From: Bacteroidota bacterium
GTDB taxonomy: Bacteria > Bacteroidota > Bacteroidia > AKYH767-A > OLB10
Reading direction: 5' to 3'
Assembly: GCA_016721435.1 (NCBI GenBank)
Contig: JADKIC010000013.1
Span: forward strand, 1 to 64,000
DNA: 64,000 bases
Position numbers and translations under genes: made by a program. Shown here piece after piece: positions 28,350 to 37,794 of the stretch. Position 1 is the stretch's first letter. Every line of letters begins with the position of its first letter. The notes beneath the pieces were generated by a model. The model saw only the letters and a list, made by a program, of their open reading frames with translations, was not told where the DNA came from and ran no database searches.

Positions 28350-31102
28350 CTAGGGGTTAGTTACCGGCTGTTGAACCGCCGATAGGGTAAAAACTTTATT
28401 GATGATGGCTTGCTGCTCTTTCTCGTGCTGCTTATGTGAACCGGTGGCAGGACTTGCACTCTCCGGTCTCCCGATATATTTCAATTGCAGATCCCTGAAT
28501 ACTCTGAGTAAATAGGTCCAGGCGCCCATGTTTTCGGGTTCTTCCTGTGCCCAGCAAAAGTCAGTGGCTTGTTTATACTTACGGGTAAGTTCACGCACTT
28601 TGGTGTAGGGGAAGGGATACAATTGCTCAATACGCACAATCGCTACCTCTTTGGATTTCTCCTGCAACTGCTTCTCGAGTAAATCGTAATAAATCTTTCC
28701 GGAACAGAACACCACGCGTTGCACATTTTCAGGTTGGGCCTGATTATCATCTATCACCTCGTTGAACCCTCCTGTTGTAAAGTCATCAATTACTGAAACA
28801 CATTTAGGATGTCGCAATAAACTCTTCGGGGTAAAAACGACCAATGGTTTCCTGAAATCACGTTTGAGTTGACGACGCAGCAGGTGGAAAAAATTAGCCG
28901 GAGAGGTGCAATTGACGATCTGCATATTGTTCTCCGCACTAAGGCTTAAAAACCGTTCCATGCGTCCGCTGCTATGTTCTGCACCCTGCCCTTCATAGCC
29001 ATGTGGCAGCAAGAGCACAATGCCATTCATACGGCGCCACTTGTCCTCTGCACTGCTGATGTATTGGTCGATGATGATCTGTGCACCATTTCCAAAATCA
29101 CCGAACTGCGCTTCCCATACCACCAGTGTATTGGGAGCGGAAAAACAATAACCGTAGTCAAATCCCAACACTCCGTACTCGCTGAGCAATGAATTATAAA
29201 TATAGAAGGGAGCCTGGTTCTTTGTGAGATGATTCAGCGGCACATACTGTTCTTCGGAATCCTCCACACGCAACACAGCATGGCGATGCGAAAAGGTTCC
29301 CCGCTCTACATCTTGTCCGCTCACGCGCACCGGATATCCTTCGTTTAACAAAGTAGCATACGCGAGCAGTTCACCCATAGCCCAATCGAGGCGGCCGGGT
29401 TCGGCGAGCATCTGTTTGCGATCCTCAAAGAGACGCACTATTTTACTGAAAATGTTTTCTCTTCGGGGAGAGCACAGAGTTGAGTCGCGAGTTGCAGCAA
29501 GGTTTTTTTCTCTACACCTGTAGTCGGGGATTGTTCAAAATCTTCCGGGACCGCCAGACGCAAGCCGCTCCAGTTGCCTTCCATGAAGGATTTTACCTTT
29601 GTCTTGGTTTGTAATTTAGAGAGATCGAGGCTGCGCTGGAGGAGTTCCTTGAATTTCTTCTCCATCTCCTTCGCGAGGTTCGCCTCCACGATACCCTGCG
29701 AAAGTAATTTCTGATTATAAATTTCGCGTGGATTGGCATGCGTCGAGATCGCCTTATACAACAAGGGTTGCGTGAAACGTGGTTCATCTCCTTCGTTATG
29801 TCCGTATTTGCGGTAACAGAGAATATCAATGAACACATCGCGATGAAACTTCTGACGGTACTCCATCGCAAAACGAATGGTGTACACGAGGGCCTCCACA
29901 TCATCTCCATTCACATGAAATACGGGTGACAAGGTTACTTTACCCACATCGGTGCAATAAGTACTGGAACGTGCATCGATATAATTCGTCGTAAATCCAA
30001 CCTGATTGTTGATGACGAGATGTATTGTTCCTCCCGTACCATATCCTTTCAGCAGTGACATCTGAATCACCTCATACACGATACCCTGTGCGGCAACGGC
30101 CGCATCTCCATGAATCAAAATAGGTGCAATCTGATTAAAATCTCCTCCCGGCGTATTGTCAATCTTTGCTCTCACGATACCCTGCACAATCGGATCCACC
30201 GCTTCGAGATGAGAGGGATTAGGTGTGAGACCGAGATGAACTTTTTTATTGTGCGGAGTGGTCACATCACTTGAAAAACCGAGATGATATTTTACATCGC
30301 CATCAAAGGCATTCTCATCAAACTCCTTTCCTTCGAATTCCGAAAAAATATCTTCATAACTTTTGCCTAAAATATTTGCCAGGACATTTAATCGTCCACG
30401 GTGCGCCATCCCTATGACAAACTCTTTTATACCCAATTCTGCACCGGTATCAATCACCGCATCAAGCGCAGGGATCAACGACTCCGCGCCTTCGAGCGAA
30501 AAACGCTTCTGTCCGGTAAATTTGGTGTGAATGAAATTTTCAAACGCCACTGCGTCATTCAATTTTTCAAGAATACGTTTCTTTTCACTGATCGAAAAGT
30601 TATACCCATTCCTGCAGCTCTCCATCTTCTTCTCCATCCACTCGATCACTTCCGGAGTACGGATATATTTATACTCAGCACCCACGCTCTGGCAATAGGT
30701 CTGCTCGAGCATGGCCACGATATCTTTGAGCTTTGCTGTTCCTATTCCAATCTCCTGTCCTGCCTGAAATGTTGATTCCAGATCGGCGTTACTAAGTCCG
30801 AAAGTTTCTAATGAAAGATCCGGCGTATACTTTCTCCTCTCCCGCACCGGATTGGTTTTGGTAAAAAGATGTCCGCGCGAGCGATAACCATTGATGAGAT
30901 TGATGACTTTAAATTCCTTATTCACCTCTACGGGTGCTCCGGAAGCTCCGGCATCATCACCATACCGGTGTTTCGCAAATTCAAAACCCGAAAAAAATTG
31001 CCGCCAGCTTTCCTCTACCAACGATGGATTATCAAGAAATTGAAGATACATCGCCTCGAGCGCTTCAGGACTACTATTACCAATATAACTATGCTTATCC
31101 AT
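28350..31102 (-). CDS. sucA: 2-oxoglutarate dehydrogenase E1 component (one frameshift)
   Basis: About 917 residues when the frames join near 29455. The first frame has the E1o N-terminal helix (SYIGNSSPEALEAMYLQFLD), the thiamine-diphosphate region (GMAHRGRLNVLANILGK, HLGFSSDV, THLVINNQVGFTTN) and NPSHLEAVDPIVQG. The second frame has GQDVERGTFSHRHAVL, WEAQFGDFGNGAQIIIDQY and LLPHGYEGQGAEHSSGR. One T is missing from ACATTTTCAG; restoring it reads TFFSKIVRLFEDRKQML. The enzyme decarboxylates 2-oxoglutarate in the TCA cycle. Loss would be surprising beside an intact sucB, so this is likely an error. Confidence 0.92.
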
Positions 31103-31139
31103 GTAAACAATGCCTTTTAAATGGCCTTTTTAAGAGGTA

Positions 31140-31147
31140 CAAAGATA
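31140..31147 (-). promoter_or_regulatory. -7 element of sucAB
   Basis: TATCTTTG on the minus strand, with a 37-nt leader before the sucA ATG at 31102. Confidence 0.5.
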
Positions 31148-31354
31148 CCACAATCAAGAGCGAAAAAAGTTTTCCTCCCGGATATATTTTTCCCTGAAAA
31201 ACAGCGCCATGCACTCTTCTAAGGCTAAATCATCCTTTGCACAAGAAGAAACGGGAATAAATGACAAAGTAAGCTTTCCGAGGAAAATAATTTTCTACAA
31301 ACCATCAGATAACAGAATAATAGTAATTCAGATAAATGATAGTACTGTCATGAT

Positions 31355-32725
31355 CTATGGGAATAAATTTCCCGGTGAAGCATTGACATCTACCAACGGA
31401 AGATTGGAATTGTATTTCGCATTGATGACTTTCACAAATTCATTCGCGATAATGGCATAACCACGACTACAGGGATGAATACCATCCAATGAAAAAACAC
31501 TGTTTTTAAGGTATTGATTACTGAAAGAAACACCGTTAAAAACATAACCGGCTGAAAACTGTTTGAAAATTGCATTCATATCCACAAAGGCGAGGTTCTT
31601 CAATAGAGCCGCATTTTTCAACTTCGCATTGTAGGCCAGTGTCGCTTGCCGGATGGTATTTATCTCTGCAGAATCGAGTACGTACTTGGAGGAAATCGGT
31701 TTCTGAGGAGTACCTTTTCCATAGCAGCGCAGTGAATCCATGGTGATGCTCAAGAGAATCAACTCTCCTTCCCTGATTTGACGAATAGATCCGCCACCCG
31801 GATTTGAAATAACAAATGGATTCGCACCCGCTGTAAAATTGATGCCCGGCGGAGAGGTGGCATTTAAACTATCAGCCTGAAGGGAGTCAAGTAGTAATCC
31901 GTTATAAGGTATCGCTTTGAAGAAAGGGAACTCCGTGAGATCAGGAATATTTGCAATGACTCCCAGAGCACCATTTGATGTCAGGCTGGTAACGATGGTA
32001 TCCACAGAAGCATCAAAGACCGCATTACTTGTAATTTGTACAGTAGGACTACCGTTGGCTTCACCGCCTGCCAATGCATTCAGCAACACATCATTTAATC
32101 CGATCCAGAGCGTAAAAAAAGAAGGATTCACCAGAGAGGCGTCACCGAGTGTCGTTGAACTTAATCCACCCACACCTCCGGTATCAGAAGCGATACGATA
32201 GAAAAAAGGATTGCCGATTGTTCCTTTTCCAAAAATCTGTGAATTCAGATTAAACGATTTAGCGCCGGGAATTCCCAAATTATTAAAGGGACCCTGATCT
32301 CCGATCCATCCTATATCAGCAGCATTCACCGACAACTGCTCAAGACCCAGATCCGATTGCAATAAACAATTGATATAACTCACCAACTGCACTCTCCCTC
32401 TCGATTTCTCCTTGACAAAGTCAAATCCATATCCATTCCCCGGACTCACCAAAGGCTGTCGGAAAGTGCCCCCACCGGCCACTGAAAAACAAGAAGAAAG
32501 CAAGGCCGGATACGAGCGACGCTGCCCTTCTAAGGTCAAGGCATGATCCAGATAGCCAGCCGTATAATCAGCGCCAATCGCCACATACCGGCTAAAATCC
32601 GCAGTACCTGAAGTATACTTCGGACCCTCCAGCTCCGGCTTACAGGCTGAAAGAAACACTATAACGGCAATGAAATACCGAAATAAGCGTTTAGAATGTA
32701 TACTGCACACCGATTCCGGCAACAT
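31355..32725 (-). CDS. SGNH/GDSL-family lipoprotein hydrolase
   Basis: About 456 residues from the ATG at 32725. A hydrophobic stretch ends in the lipobox FLSACK. Block I appears as VAIGADYTAGYLD, with Ala where Ser-containing GDSL is usual (G-A-D-Y instead of G-D-S), so the nucleophile is uncertain. Block III is TLWIGLNDVL and block V SLDGIHPCSRGYAIIA with the catalytic Asp-x-x-His. Related bacteroidete lipoproteins lie beside FadL porins, as here: the gene overlaps the preceding FadL gene by 35 nt, suggesting coupled expression and a role in lipid or ester use at the outer membrane. Confidence 0.75.
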   Translation of the reverse strand: MLPESVCSIHSKRLFRYFIAVIVFLSACKPELEGPKYTSGTADFSRYVAIGADYTAGYLDHALTLEGQRRSYPALLSSCFSVAGGGTFRQPLVSPGNGYGFDFVKEKSRGRVQLVSYINCLLQSDLGLEQLSVNAADIGWIGDQGPFNNLGIPGAKSFNLNSQIFGKGTIGNPFFYRIASDTGGVGGLSSTTLGDASLVNPSFFTLWIGLNDVLLNALAGGEANGSPTVQITSNAVFDASVDTIVTSLTSNGALGVIANIPDLTEFPFFKAIPYNGLLLDSLQADSLNATSPPGINFTAGANPFVISNPGGGSIRQIREGELILLSITMDSLRCYGKGTPQKPISSKYVLDSAEINTIRQATLAYNAKLKNAALLKNLAFVDMNAIFKQFSAGYVFNGVSFSNQYLKNSVFSLDGIHPCSRGYAIIANEFVKVINAKYNSNLPLVDVNASPGNLFP

Positions 32726-33911
32726 AGAGATTTGATTTATATGTTCCAATGAAATTATTTTCTGCATTTTCAACTTCTTTTCGCTCACGCACATCTTCAA
32801 ACATTAATGAAGCTTCCACACTCCACCCCTTCTTCAGGGCATAAGTACCTCCTACACCAAGTATTATCTTATTCCCATCCGGAAGTTCCGGCGAGAGATG
32901 CTGATCTTCCACCGGACTCTGGTCATAGGCTAATCCTGCTCTTAACTGCAATTTTTCAGCATGCTGATAATTCATTCCGATACGTGCTGCGATACTGTTT
33001 TTATACTCCTTCCCGTTTCTCGATTCCAATTGCGAATGATCAGGAAACTCGAAATTCAAGGAGTCATAAACTTCCCATCCGGTATAGTTCAACTCAAAAA
33101 TTGCTGTGAACTTTTCATTGATTTGATATCCTGCACCCAGGGATAAAACGGAAGGCAGAGAGATGGCAGAATTAAATTTCGAGGAAAGTGGAAATGTACC
33201 ATTGTCGATCAATGATTGCGGAACATCGGTAAATGTAGCCTCACCGTCCTCTATATCCATCTCCACTTTAGAGCGGTAACTCAGACCCAATGTTAATTTA
33301 TCCAGAGAGACGTAAACACCCGCGTTAAAACCGAACCCATTTCCTTTCCCATCCAGTTCCAGAGAAGCCTCTTCACCACTTGTACCATTTACAGGCAGTG
33401 CTTTTTTTAGATTGGCCTTTCCAAGCGCAATTACCGGACCCGCACCAATTGAAATTTTATCGTTCAGCTTCATTGCAATTGTCGGCTGAAAGAAAATGGT
33501 ATTGAGTCTGGCCTCCCTGGAAATAAATCGGCCACTCCAGTCATCTTCCCATTTTGTACCCAAACCGAATGGAGTATTGACACTCAATCCTACCGAAATT
33601 TTCTCATTGATGGCATAATTGCCATAGACATAAAAAGGGGTATAGAGTTGCGAAGACATGCTCTCACTGCTTCCTGTTGAGCCTAAAAAAGTAGATTTTG
33701 GCAACAAAAAAGATACACCGGCATTCAGAAAATTACTTTTCAAAGCCGTTAATCCTCCCGGATTGAAATAACAAACCGAAGCATCCATGGCCCATCCTGA
33801 CACAGAACCGCCCATGCTAATTGCTTTCTGACCTTGCGTATTCACTTGAAATCCACCTGCCTCACCCAAAAAAGGTAAGAATAGCAAACTCCATTTCATC
33901 CTATGCTTCAT
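32691..33911 (-). CDS. FadL/TodX-family outer-membrane transporter
   Basis: 406 residues with a signal peptide. The mature N-terminus GGFQVNTQGQKAISMGGSVS and VCYFNPGGLTAL form the hatch region of the OmpP1/FadL/TodX family; SVGLSVNTPFGLGTKWEDDW and later strands (LGLSYRSKVEMDIEDG, LGAGYQINEKFTAIFELNYT) build the barrel, ending YVAGIGVQYTF with a C-terminal Phe. These proteins bring long-chain fatty acids or other hydrophobic compounds across the outer membrane. Overlap with the SGNH lipoprotein gene suggests a lipid-uptake pair. Confidence 0.88.
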   Translation of the reverse strand: MKHRMKWSLLFLPFLGEAGGFQVNTQGQKAISMGGSVSGWAMDASVCYFNPGGLTALKSNFLNAGVSFLLPKSTFLGSTGSSESMSSQLYTPFYVYGNYAINEKISVGLSVNTPFGLGTKWEDDWSGRFISREARLNTIFFQPTIAMKLNDKISIGAGPVIALGKANLKKALPVNGTSGEEASLELDGKGNGFGFNAGVYVSLDKLTLGLSYRSKVEMDIEDGEATFTDVPQSLIDNGTFPLSSKFNSAISLPSVLSLGAGYQINEKFTAIFELNYTGWEVYDSLNFEFPDHSQLESRNGKEYKNSIAARIGMNYQHAEKLQLRAGLAYDQSPVEDQHLSPELPDGNKIILGVGGTYALKKGWSVEASLMFEDVRERKEVENAENNFIGTYKSNLYVAGIGVQYTF

Positions 33912-34140
33912 AGTTCAGGGTGTGTAAACAAATGTAGGTCAGCGCAGGAATGCTGGTCAATGACTATGAATTATAATTATTAACAAAGCAATGTGGGCTG
34001 AACAGCCATTAGCATACAACGATTTTTAAACGATCTGATAGTAAAGGTACGGTATTTAAAATAAGCCATACCCTACAGAAAAATCTCATCCTGCTCTGAT
34101 AGAAAAAAGGGGGCCGGGTGTGTTTGATTGCGAAACAATG

Positions 34141-34148
34141 TACTTTTG
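34141..34148 (+). promoter_or_regulatory. -7 element of lhgO
   Basis: TACTTTTG, 4 nt before the ATG at 34153. This rules out the upstream in-frame start at 34120. Confidence 0.5.
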
Positions 34149-34152
34149 CAGC

Positions 34153-35373
34153 ATGAGTCAAACCACATATGATGTCATCGTAATTGGAGGTGGAATCGTT
34201 GGATTATCAACCGCATACAAAATAAATTTTTATCATCCGCATCTGAAAATCTGTGTTCTGGAGAAAGAGGAGAAAGTAGCGGCACATCAGACAGGACGAA
34301 ATTCGGGTGTGTTACATAGCGGCATTTATTACAAGCCCGGCAGTTATAAAGCTAAAAATTGCGTAGACGGGAGACGGGAGATGGTCGCTTTTGCCAAAGA
34401 ACATAAGATCGGTCATGATATCTGCGGAAAGCTCATCGTTGCCACACAGGAGCGGGAGTTGGCTCATATGGAAAAAGTCTATCAGCACGGACTTCAAAAT
34501 GGGGTGGAAGATATGCGCATGGTGGGGCCGGAGGAAATAAAGGAAATTGAACCTTTTTGTACAGGTATTAAAGGAATTCATGTAGGATGTACTGGCATTA
34601 TTGATTTTCCTGCGGTTTGTGAAGTCCTCAGCCGACTCATCCGTGAAAATTTCAATGGGAGTGAGGTAAAATGCGGCCATGAAGTACTAGATTTTGAAAA
34701 ATCGGAGGAGAGTACAACAATTATCACCAACAAAGGAAAATTTAATACACGCTATATTGTCAACTGTTCAGGATTACAGAGTGACCGTATTGCCAAAAAA
34801 GATAAGTTGAATCCCGACATGAAAATTGTTGGATTCCGTGGTGACTATTATGAACTCACCGATCATGCTCAACATAAAGTGAAGCATCTCATCTATCCTG
34901 TACCGGATCCTCAATTCCCTTTTCTTGGAGTTCACTTTACGCGCATGATTGGACATCCTACCGAATGCGGCCCGAATGCTGTTTTTGTTTTTAAACGTGA
35001 GGGTTATGGTAAAACAGATTTTAGCATGAATGATACCCTCGATGCATTGGCCTATGGAGGCACGTGGAAACTCTTCTTCAAACATTGGCAATTCGGACTT
35101 GATGAATACCGGAGAGCTTTTAGCAAAAGACTATTTCTCGAGCGTTTACGCCGGCTTATTCCTTCTCTGGAGATGGGCGATATTGTTTTCGGTCGTGCGG
35201 GCGTGCGGGCAATGGCCTTAGATAGGGATGGTAATATGATTGATGATTTTAAAATAGTACATAGTCATAACTCCCTGCATGTACTCAATGCCCCTTCCCC
35301 TGCAGCAACGGCCGGATTAGCGATAGGAAAAGCGGTGAATGATATGGCGGAAAAGTATTTTCAATTGGATTGA
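34153..35373 (+). CDS. lhgO: L-2-hydroxyglutarate oxidase
   Basis: 406 residues of the FAD-dependent DAO superfamily. VIVIGGGIVGLSTAYKI is the dinucleotide motif; HQTGRNSGVLHSGIYYKPGS is the LhgO signature. Further family blocks are GIIDFPAVCEVLSRL, IVGFRGDYYEL, PFLGVHFTRMI and NAPSPAATAGLAIG. LhgO oxidises L-2-hydroxyglutarate, a side product of 2-oxoglutarate metabolism, to 2-oxoglutarate and passes electrons to the quinone pool at the inner membrane. Intact, single-gene unit; it complements the nearby sucAB function. Confidence 0.9.
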   Translation: MSQTTYDVIVIGGGIVGLSTAYKINFYHPHLKICVLEKEEKVAAHQTGRNSGVLHSGIYYKPGSYKAKNCVDGRREMVAFAKEHKIGHDICGKLIVATQERELAHMEKVYQHGLQNGVEDMRMVGPEEIKEIEPFCTGIKGIHVGCTGIIDFPAVCEVLSRLIRENFNGSEVKCGHEVLDFEKSEESTTIITNKGKFNTRYIVNCSGLQSDRIAKKDKLNPDMKIVGFRGDYYELTDHAQHKVKHLIYPVPDPQFPFLGVHFTRMIGHPTECGPNAVFVFKREGYGKTDFSMNDTLDALAYGGTWKLFFKHWQFGLDEYRRAFSKRLFLERLRRLIPSLEMGDIVFGRAGVRAMALDRDGNMIDDFKIVHSHNSLHVLNAPSPAATAGLAIGKAVNDMAEKYFQLD

Positions 35374-35627
35374 TGTTCAACCCCGTTGGGGTTGTGGAGA
35401 GTCTGGCGCTATAATCTTCGGGTATTATCCGGGTTAATATTGTTGAACTCCTTCAGCGTTCTGATGGATGACTATTATACCTTCAAGGGATTGAAAAGTG
35501 CTTATTGCATAAAATTGCTTTTCGCAGTGAGGGGAAATCCCGGTAATGAAGACTATTTTGATCGCACCGAAATTGATGGGTCACTTGAAAATAATTTCTT
35601 TTCCCATTAGTCGGGGTTGGTGTGTGG

Positions 35628-35683
35628 CGCGGGGGGGGGGGGGGGGGGGGGGGCGGGGGGGGGGGGGGAAAGGGGGGGGTTTC
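35628..35683. other. Poly-G block, probable sequencing or assembly artefact
   Basis: Runs of 23, 14 and 8 G are separated only by one C and three A, followed by TTTCCCC. By alignment with the second unit (35868-35930), this block replaces the hairpin AACTCCGGG...CCCGGAGTT. A G-only fill at a hairpin is typical of lost signal in two-colour chemistry or a bad consensus. Confidence 0.65.
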
Positions 35684-36008
35684 CCCTATCCGTCCCGTTG
35701 TGTGGTGGCGGCGCTATGGATGTTGATTATACTTTCGTGGGATAGATAAATGTTTATTGTTTAAAATGCTTGTCGCCGAGATTGGAATCCCGGTAATGAA
35801 GACAATTTGATCGCACCGAAATTGATGGGTCACTTGAAAATAATTTCTTTTCCACCAATTATTCCAATGTTCAACCCCGTTGGGGTTGGTGTGTCTGGCG
35901 CTATAAACTCCGGGTTTCACCCGGAGTTTATAATGTTGAACTCCTTCAGAGTTCCTGTGGAGAAAAATCATAGCTCCGCAGGAGTGGTATTATTCTAGCG
36001 ACATTATT

Positions 36009-36175
36009 TTAGCAACAGCAGGATGACCATTCATAGCTCCGTAGGAGCGACAGTGATTGTAGCAACAGCAGGATGACCATTCATAGCTCCGTAGGAGCGA
36101 CAGTGTTGTAGCAAAAGCAGGATGTCCATTCATAGTTCCGTAGGTGCGACATGATTGTAGCAACAGCAGGATGAC
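36009..36175. repeat. Tandem array, 49-50 bp unit with internal hairpin
   Basis: About 3.3 copies; the unit contains AGCAACAGCAGGATG and TCATAGCTCCGTAGGAGCGA. The whole unit is conserved between copies, including the part between hairpins. Confidence 0.8.
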
Positions 36176-36230
36176 AGCGGAAGGATTTTACTTCGGATGA
36201 GAAAAAATATTCTAATACATAATCTAAAAT

Positions 36231-36896
36231 TTATTTTTTCATCTTATCGCCAAACACCTTTTGGAATTTTTCCATTTTCGGACGAATGACGATAGAACAA
36301 TAAGGTTGATTACCGTTTTCGTTGAAATAATTCTGATGGTAATTTTCTGCTTTGTAAAATGTTTTCATGGGACTAATTTCCGTGACTACGGGATTAGGAA
36401 AAGCACCGCTGCGGTTTAATTTTTCCTTGTACGCTTCTGCCAGCTTTTGTTGGTCTTCGTTATGATAAAAAACAACAGATCGGTATTGTGTGCCTATATC
36501 TGCGCCCTGCCGGTTGAGGGTGGTGGGATCATGTACACCCCAAAACACTTCTAATAACTCAACAAAACTAATGACGGCCGGATCATAGGTGACCTGTATG
36601 ACTTCTGCATGTCCGGTGGCTCCTGAACAAACCTGGTCATAGGTTGGATTTTCTCGTTGTCCGCCGCTATAACCACTGGCGACTGTTTCTACCCCCTTCA
36701 ATTGCTGGAAGATGGCTTCAATGCACCAAAAACAGCCTGCGCCTAATGTTACGGTATCTTTTCCACTCTTATTTGAATCCTGAATTGCGTTATCCGTCAT
36801 GTTCTTTTCCTTTTGATTTATTTCAGCCTGCGGAGATGTGCAGGACATCAACACCAGACCGGTTGCCACAGCAACGAATTGAAGAAGTAATTTCAT
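36231..36896 (-). CDS. msrA: Peptide methionine sulfoxide reductase MsrA, lipoprotein form
   Basis: 221 residues. The N-terminus MKLLLQFVAVATGLVLMSCTS has a lipobox ending at Cys19, so this MsrA should be membrane-anchored outside the cytoplasm. After a polar linker (about 20-48) the catalytic domain begins: VTLGAGCFWCIEAIFQQLKG holds the nucleophilic Cys of GCFWC. YSGGQRENPTYDQVCSGATG, HAEVIQVTYDP, VHDPTTLNRQGADIGTQYRS and YHQNYF complete the family pattern. It repairs methionine-S-sulfoxide in exported proteins. The resolving Cys is not obvious beyond QPYCSIVI near the C-terminus. Confidence 0.93.
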   Translation of the reverse strand: MKLLLQFVAVATGLVLMSCTSPQAEINQKEKNMTDNAIQDSNKSGKDTVTLGAGCFWCIEAIFQQLKGVETVASGYSGGQRENPTYDQVCSGATGHAEVIQVTYDPAVISFVELLEVFWGVHDPTTLNRQGADIGTQYRSVVFYHNEDQQKLAEAYKEKLNRSGAFPNPVVTEISPMKTFYKAENYHQNYFNENGNQPYCSIVIRPKMEKFQKVFGDKMKK

Positions 36897-36917
36897 TTTT
36901 ACAATTTTAAACTACTG

Positions 36918-37616
36918 TTATCCCTGCTTCACCTTTGCTACAAATTCTTTCAGGTAGTGAGGTTCAAAGTAAGCAATATCCTCAAACTTCTGTTGGCTGA
37001 ATGCAAGGAGTCCCGGATATAACAAACCAAGTGCCGAAAGGTTATAGGTGGTATCCACTTTAACAAAACTTTCACTTTTAAATACCTCCACACATTTCGC
37101 CGCTGCATCTCCAAAAACGAAATGGGGCCCTAGCTTTTCACGAATGAAGCTATCTGGAGTGAGCACCTCGGCACGAATGCCTTCTATATATTCCAGTTGC
37201 ATGTCAAGAGCAGCACCATATACTTCCATCCTACGCGCATCAATTACGGGCACCAGCACCGCTTCAGCAGGTAGTTCATTCTTGCGTTCATGCCAATAAG
37301 CGGAGGCCATTGCAAGCGGGGTGTCGATCGCAATAAGCGGTTTATTCAACGTAAAACAAATTCCCTTTGCTGTTGCGATTCCAATTCTTAATCCGGTATA
37401 ACTTCCGGGACCCTTACTCACCACCACCGCATCGATCTCACTCAATTGCCTTCCCACTTCTGTCATCACCTCCTGAATATAAACAGCCAGCATAGAAGCA
37501 TGCTCCCGCTCTTCCTTACTTGTTCGAATAGTAAGCAAACGCTCACCCTCAGAAAGCGCAACAGAACAAACTCCGGTCGCTGTTTCTAATAATAAGAGCA
37601 ATGGTTTTTTTAACAT
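36918..37616 (-). CDS. tsaB: tRNA t6A biosynthesis protein TsaB
   Basis: 232 residues. LLLETATGVCSVALSEGERL, EREHASMLAVYIQEVM, VVVSKGPGSYTGLRIGIATA, KGICFTLNKPLIAIDTPLAM and VIDARRMEVYGA are diagnostic of TsaB/YeaZ. Together with TsaC, TsaD and TsaE it makes N6-threonylcarbamoyladenosine at A37 of ANN-decoding tRNAs; TsaB is the non-catalytic platform for TsaD. Essential in most bacteria. Its C-terminal YFEPHYLKEFVA is the typical end. It follows the HlyD gene after a short repeat pair and precedes msrA by 21 nt. Confidence 0.93.
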   Translation of the reverse strand: MLKKPLLLLLETATGVCSVALSEGERLLTIRTSKEEREHASMLAVYIQEVMTEVGRQLSEIDAVVVSKGPGSYTGLRIGIATAKGICFTLNKPLIAIDTPLAMASAYWHERKNELPAEAVLVPVIDARRMEVYGAALDMQLEYIEGIRAEVLTPDSFIREKLGPHFVFGDAAAKCVEVFKSESFVKVDTTYNLSALGLLYPGLLAFSQQKFEDIAYFEPHYLKEFVAKVKQG

Positions 37617-37643
37617 GGAGATTTACTTATGTATGAAAAATAC

Positions 37644-37790
37644 TTTTGCTGCTTGCTGCTTGCTTCTAGCTACTAGTTGAATTTTCTGAGTTAATAAACA
37701 CCTGTTTTTTTAACGATTTACTCGTAAACTTAAAAACTCTATCAAAAAGTAAGGCAGCAAGCAGCTAGCAGCAAGAGGCCAGTAGCAAAG
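37644..37790. repeat. Inverted pair of GCTGCTTGCTGCTTGC-type repeats
   Basis: TTTGCTGCTTGCTGCTTGCT at 37644-37663 faces its diverged complement (AGGCAGCAAGCAGCTAGCAG) at 37752-37771. They enclose about 75 bp of AT-rich DNA between tsaB and the HlyD gene. The same family is at 26667-26702. Confidence 0.7.
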
Positions 37791-37794
37791 CGAA

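Larger units (their letters stand above)
35374..36230. repeat. Repeat field between lhgO and msrA
   Basis: No gene. Starts with an ACCCCGTTGGGGTT palindromic unit (35381-35394 and again at 35876-35889). Two related units of about 130-150 bp follow (35465-35607 and 35714-35856); they share an almost identical 60-bp core that begins CCGGTAATGAAGAC. A poly-G block separates them (35628-35683). After a second palindrome (AACTCCGGG...CCCGGAGTT, 35907-35931) comes a tandem array at 36009-36175. Such GTTCAACCCCGTTGGGG-type units are common non-coding repeats in this phylum. Confidence 0.7.

Noticed and set aside
31209..31460. 83-codon plus-strand reading frame between sucA and the SGNH gene
   Set aside because: Its 3' part is antisense to the SGNH gene; no recognisable promoter, family or codon bias.
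36009..36175. CRISPR-like regularly spaced repeats
   Set aside because: Only about three units, and the whole 49-50 bp unit is conserved; there are no variable spacers and no cas genes.
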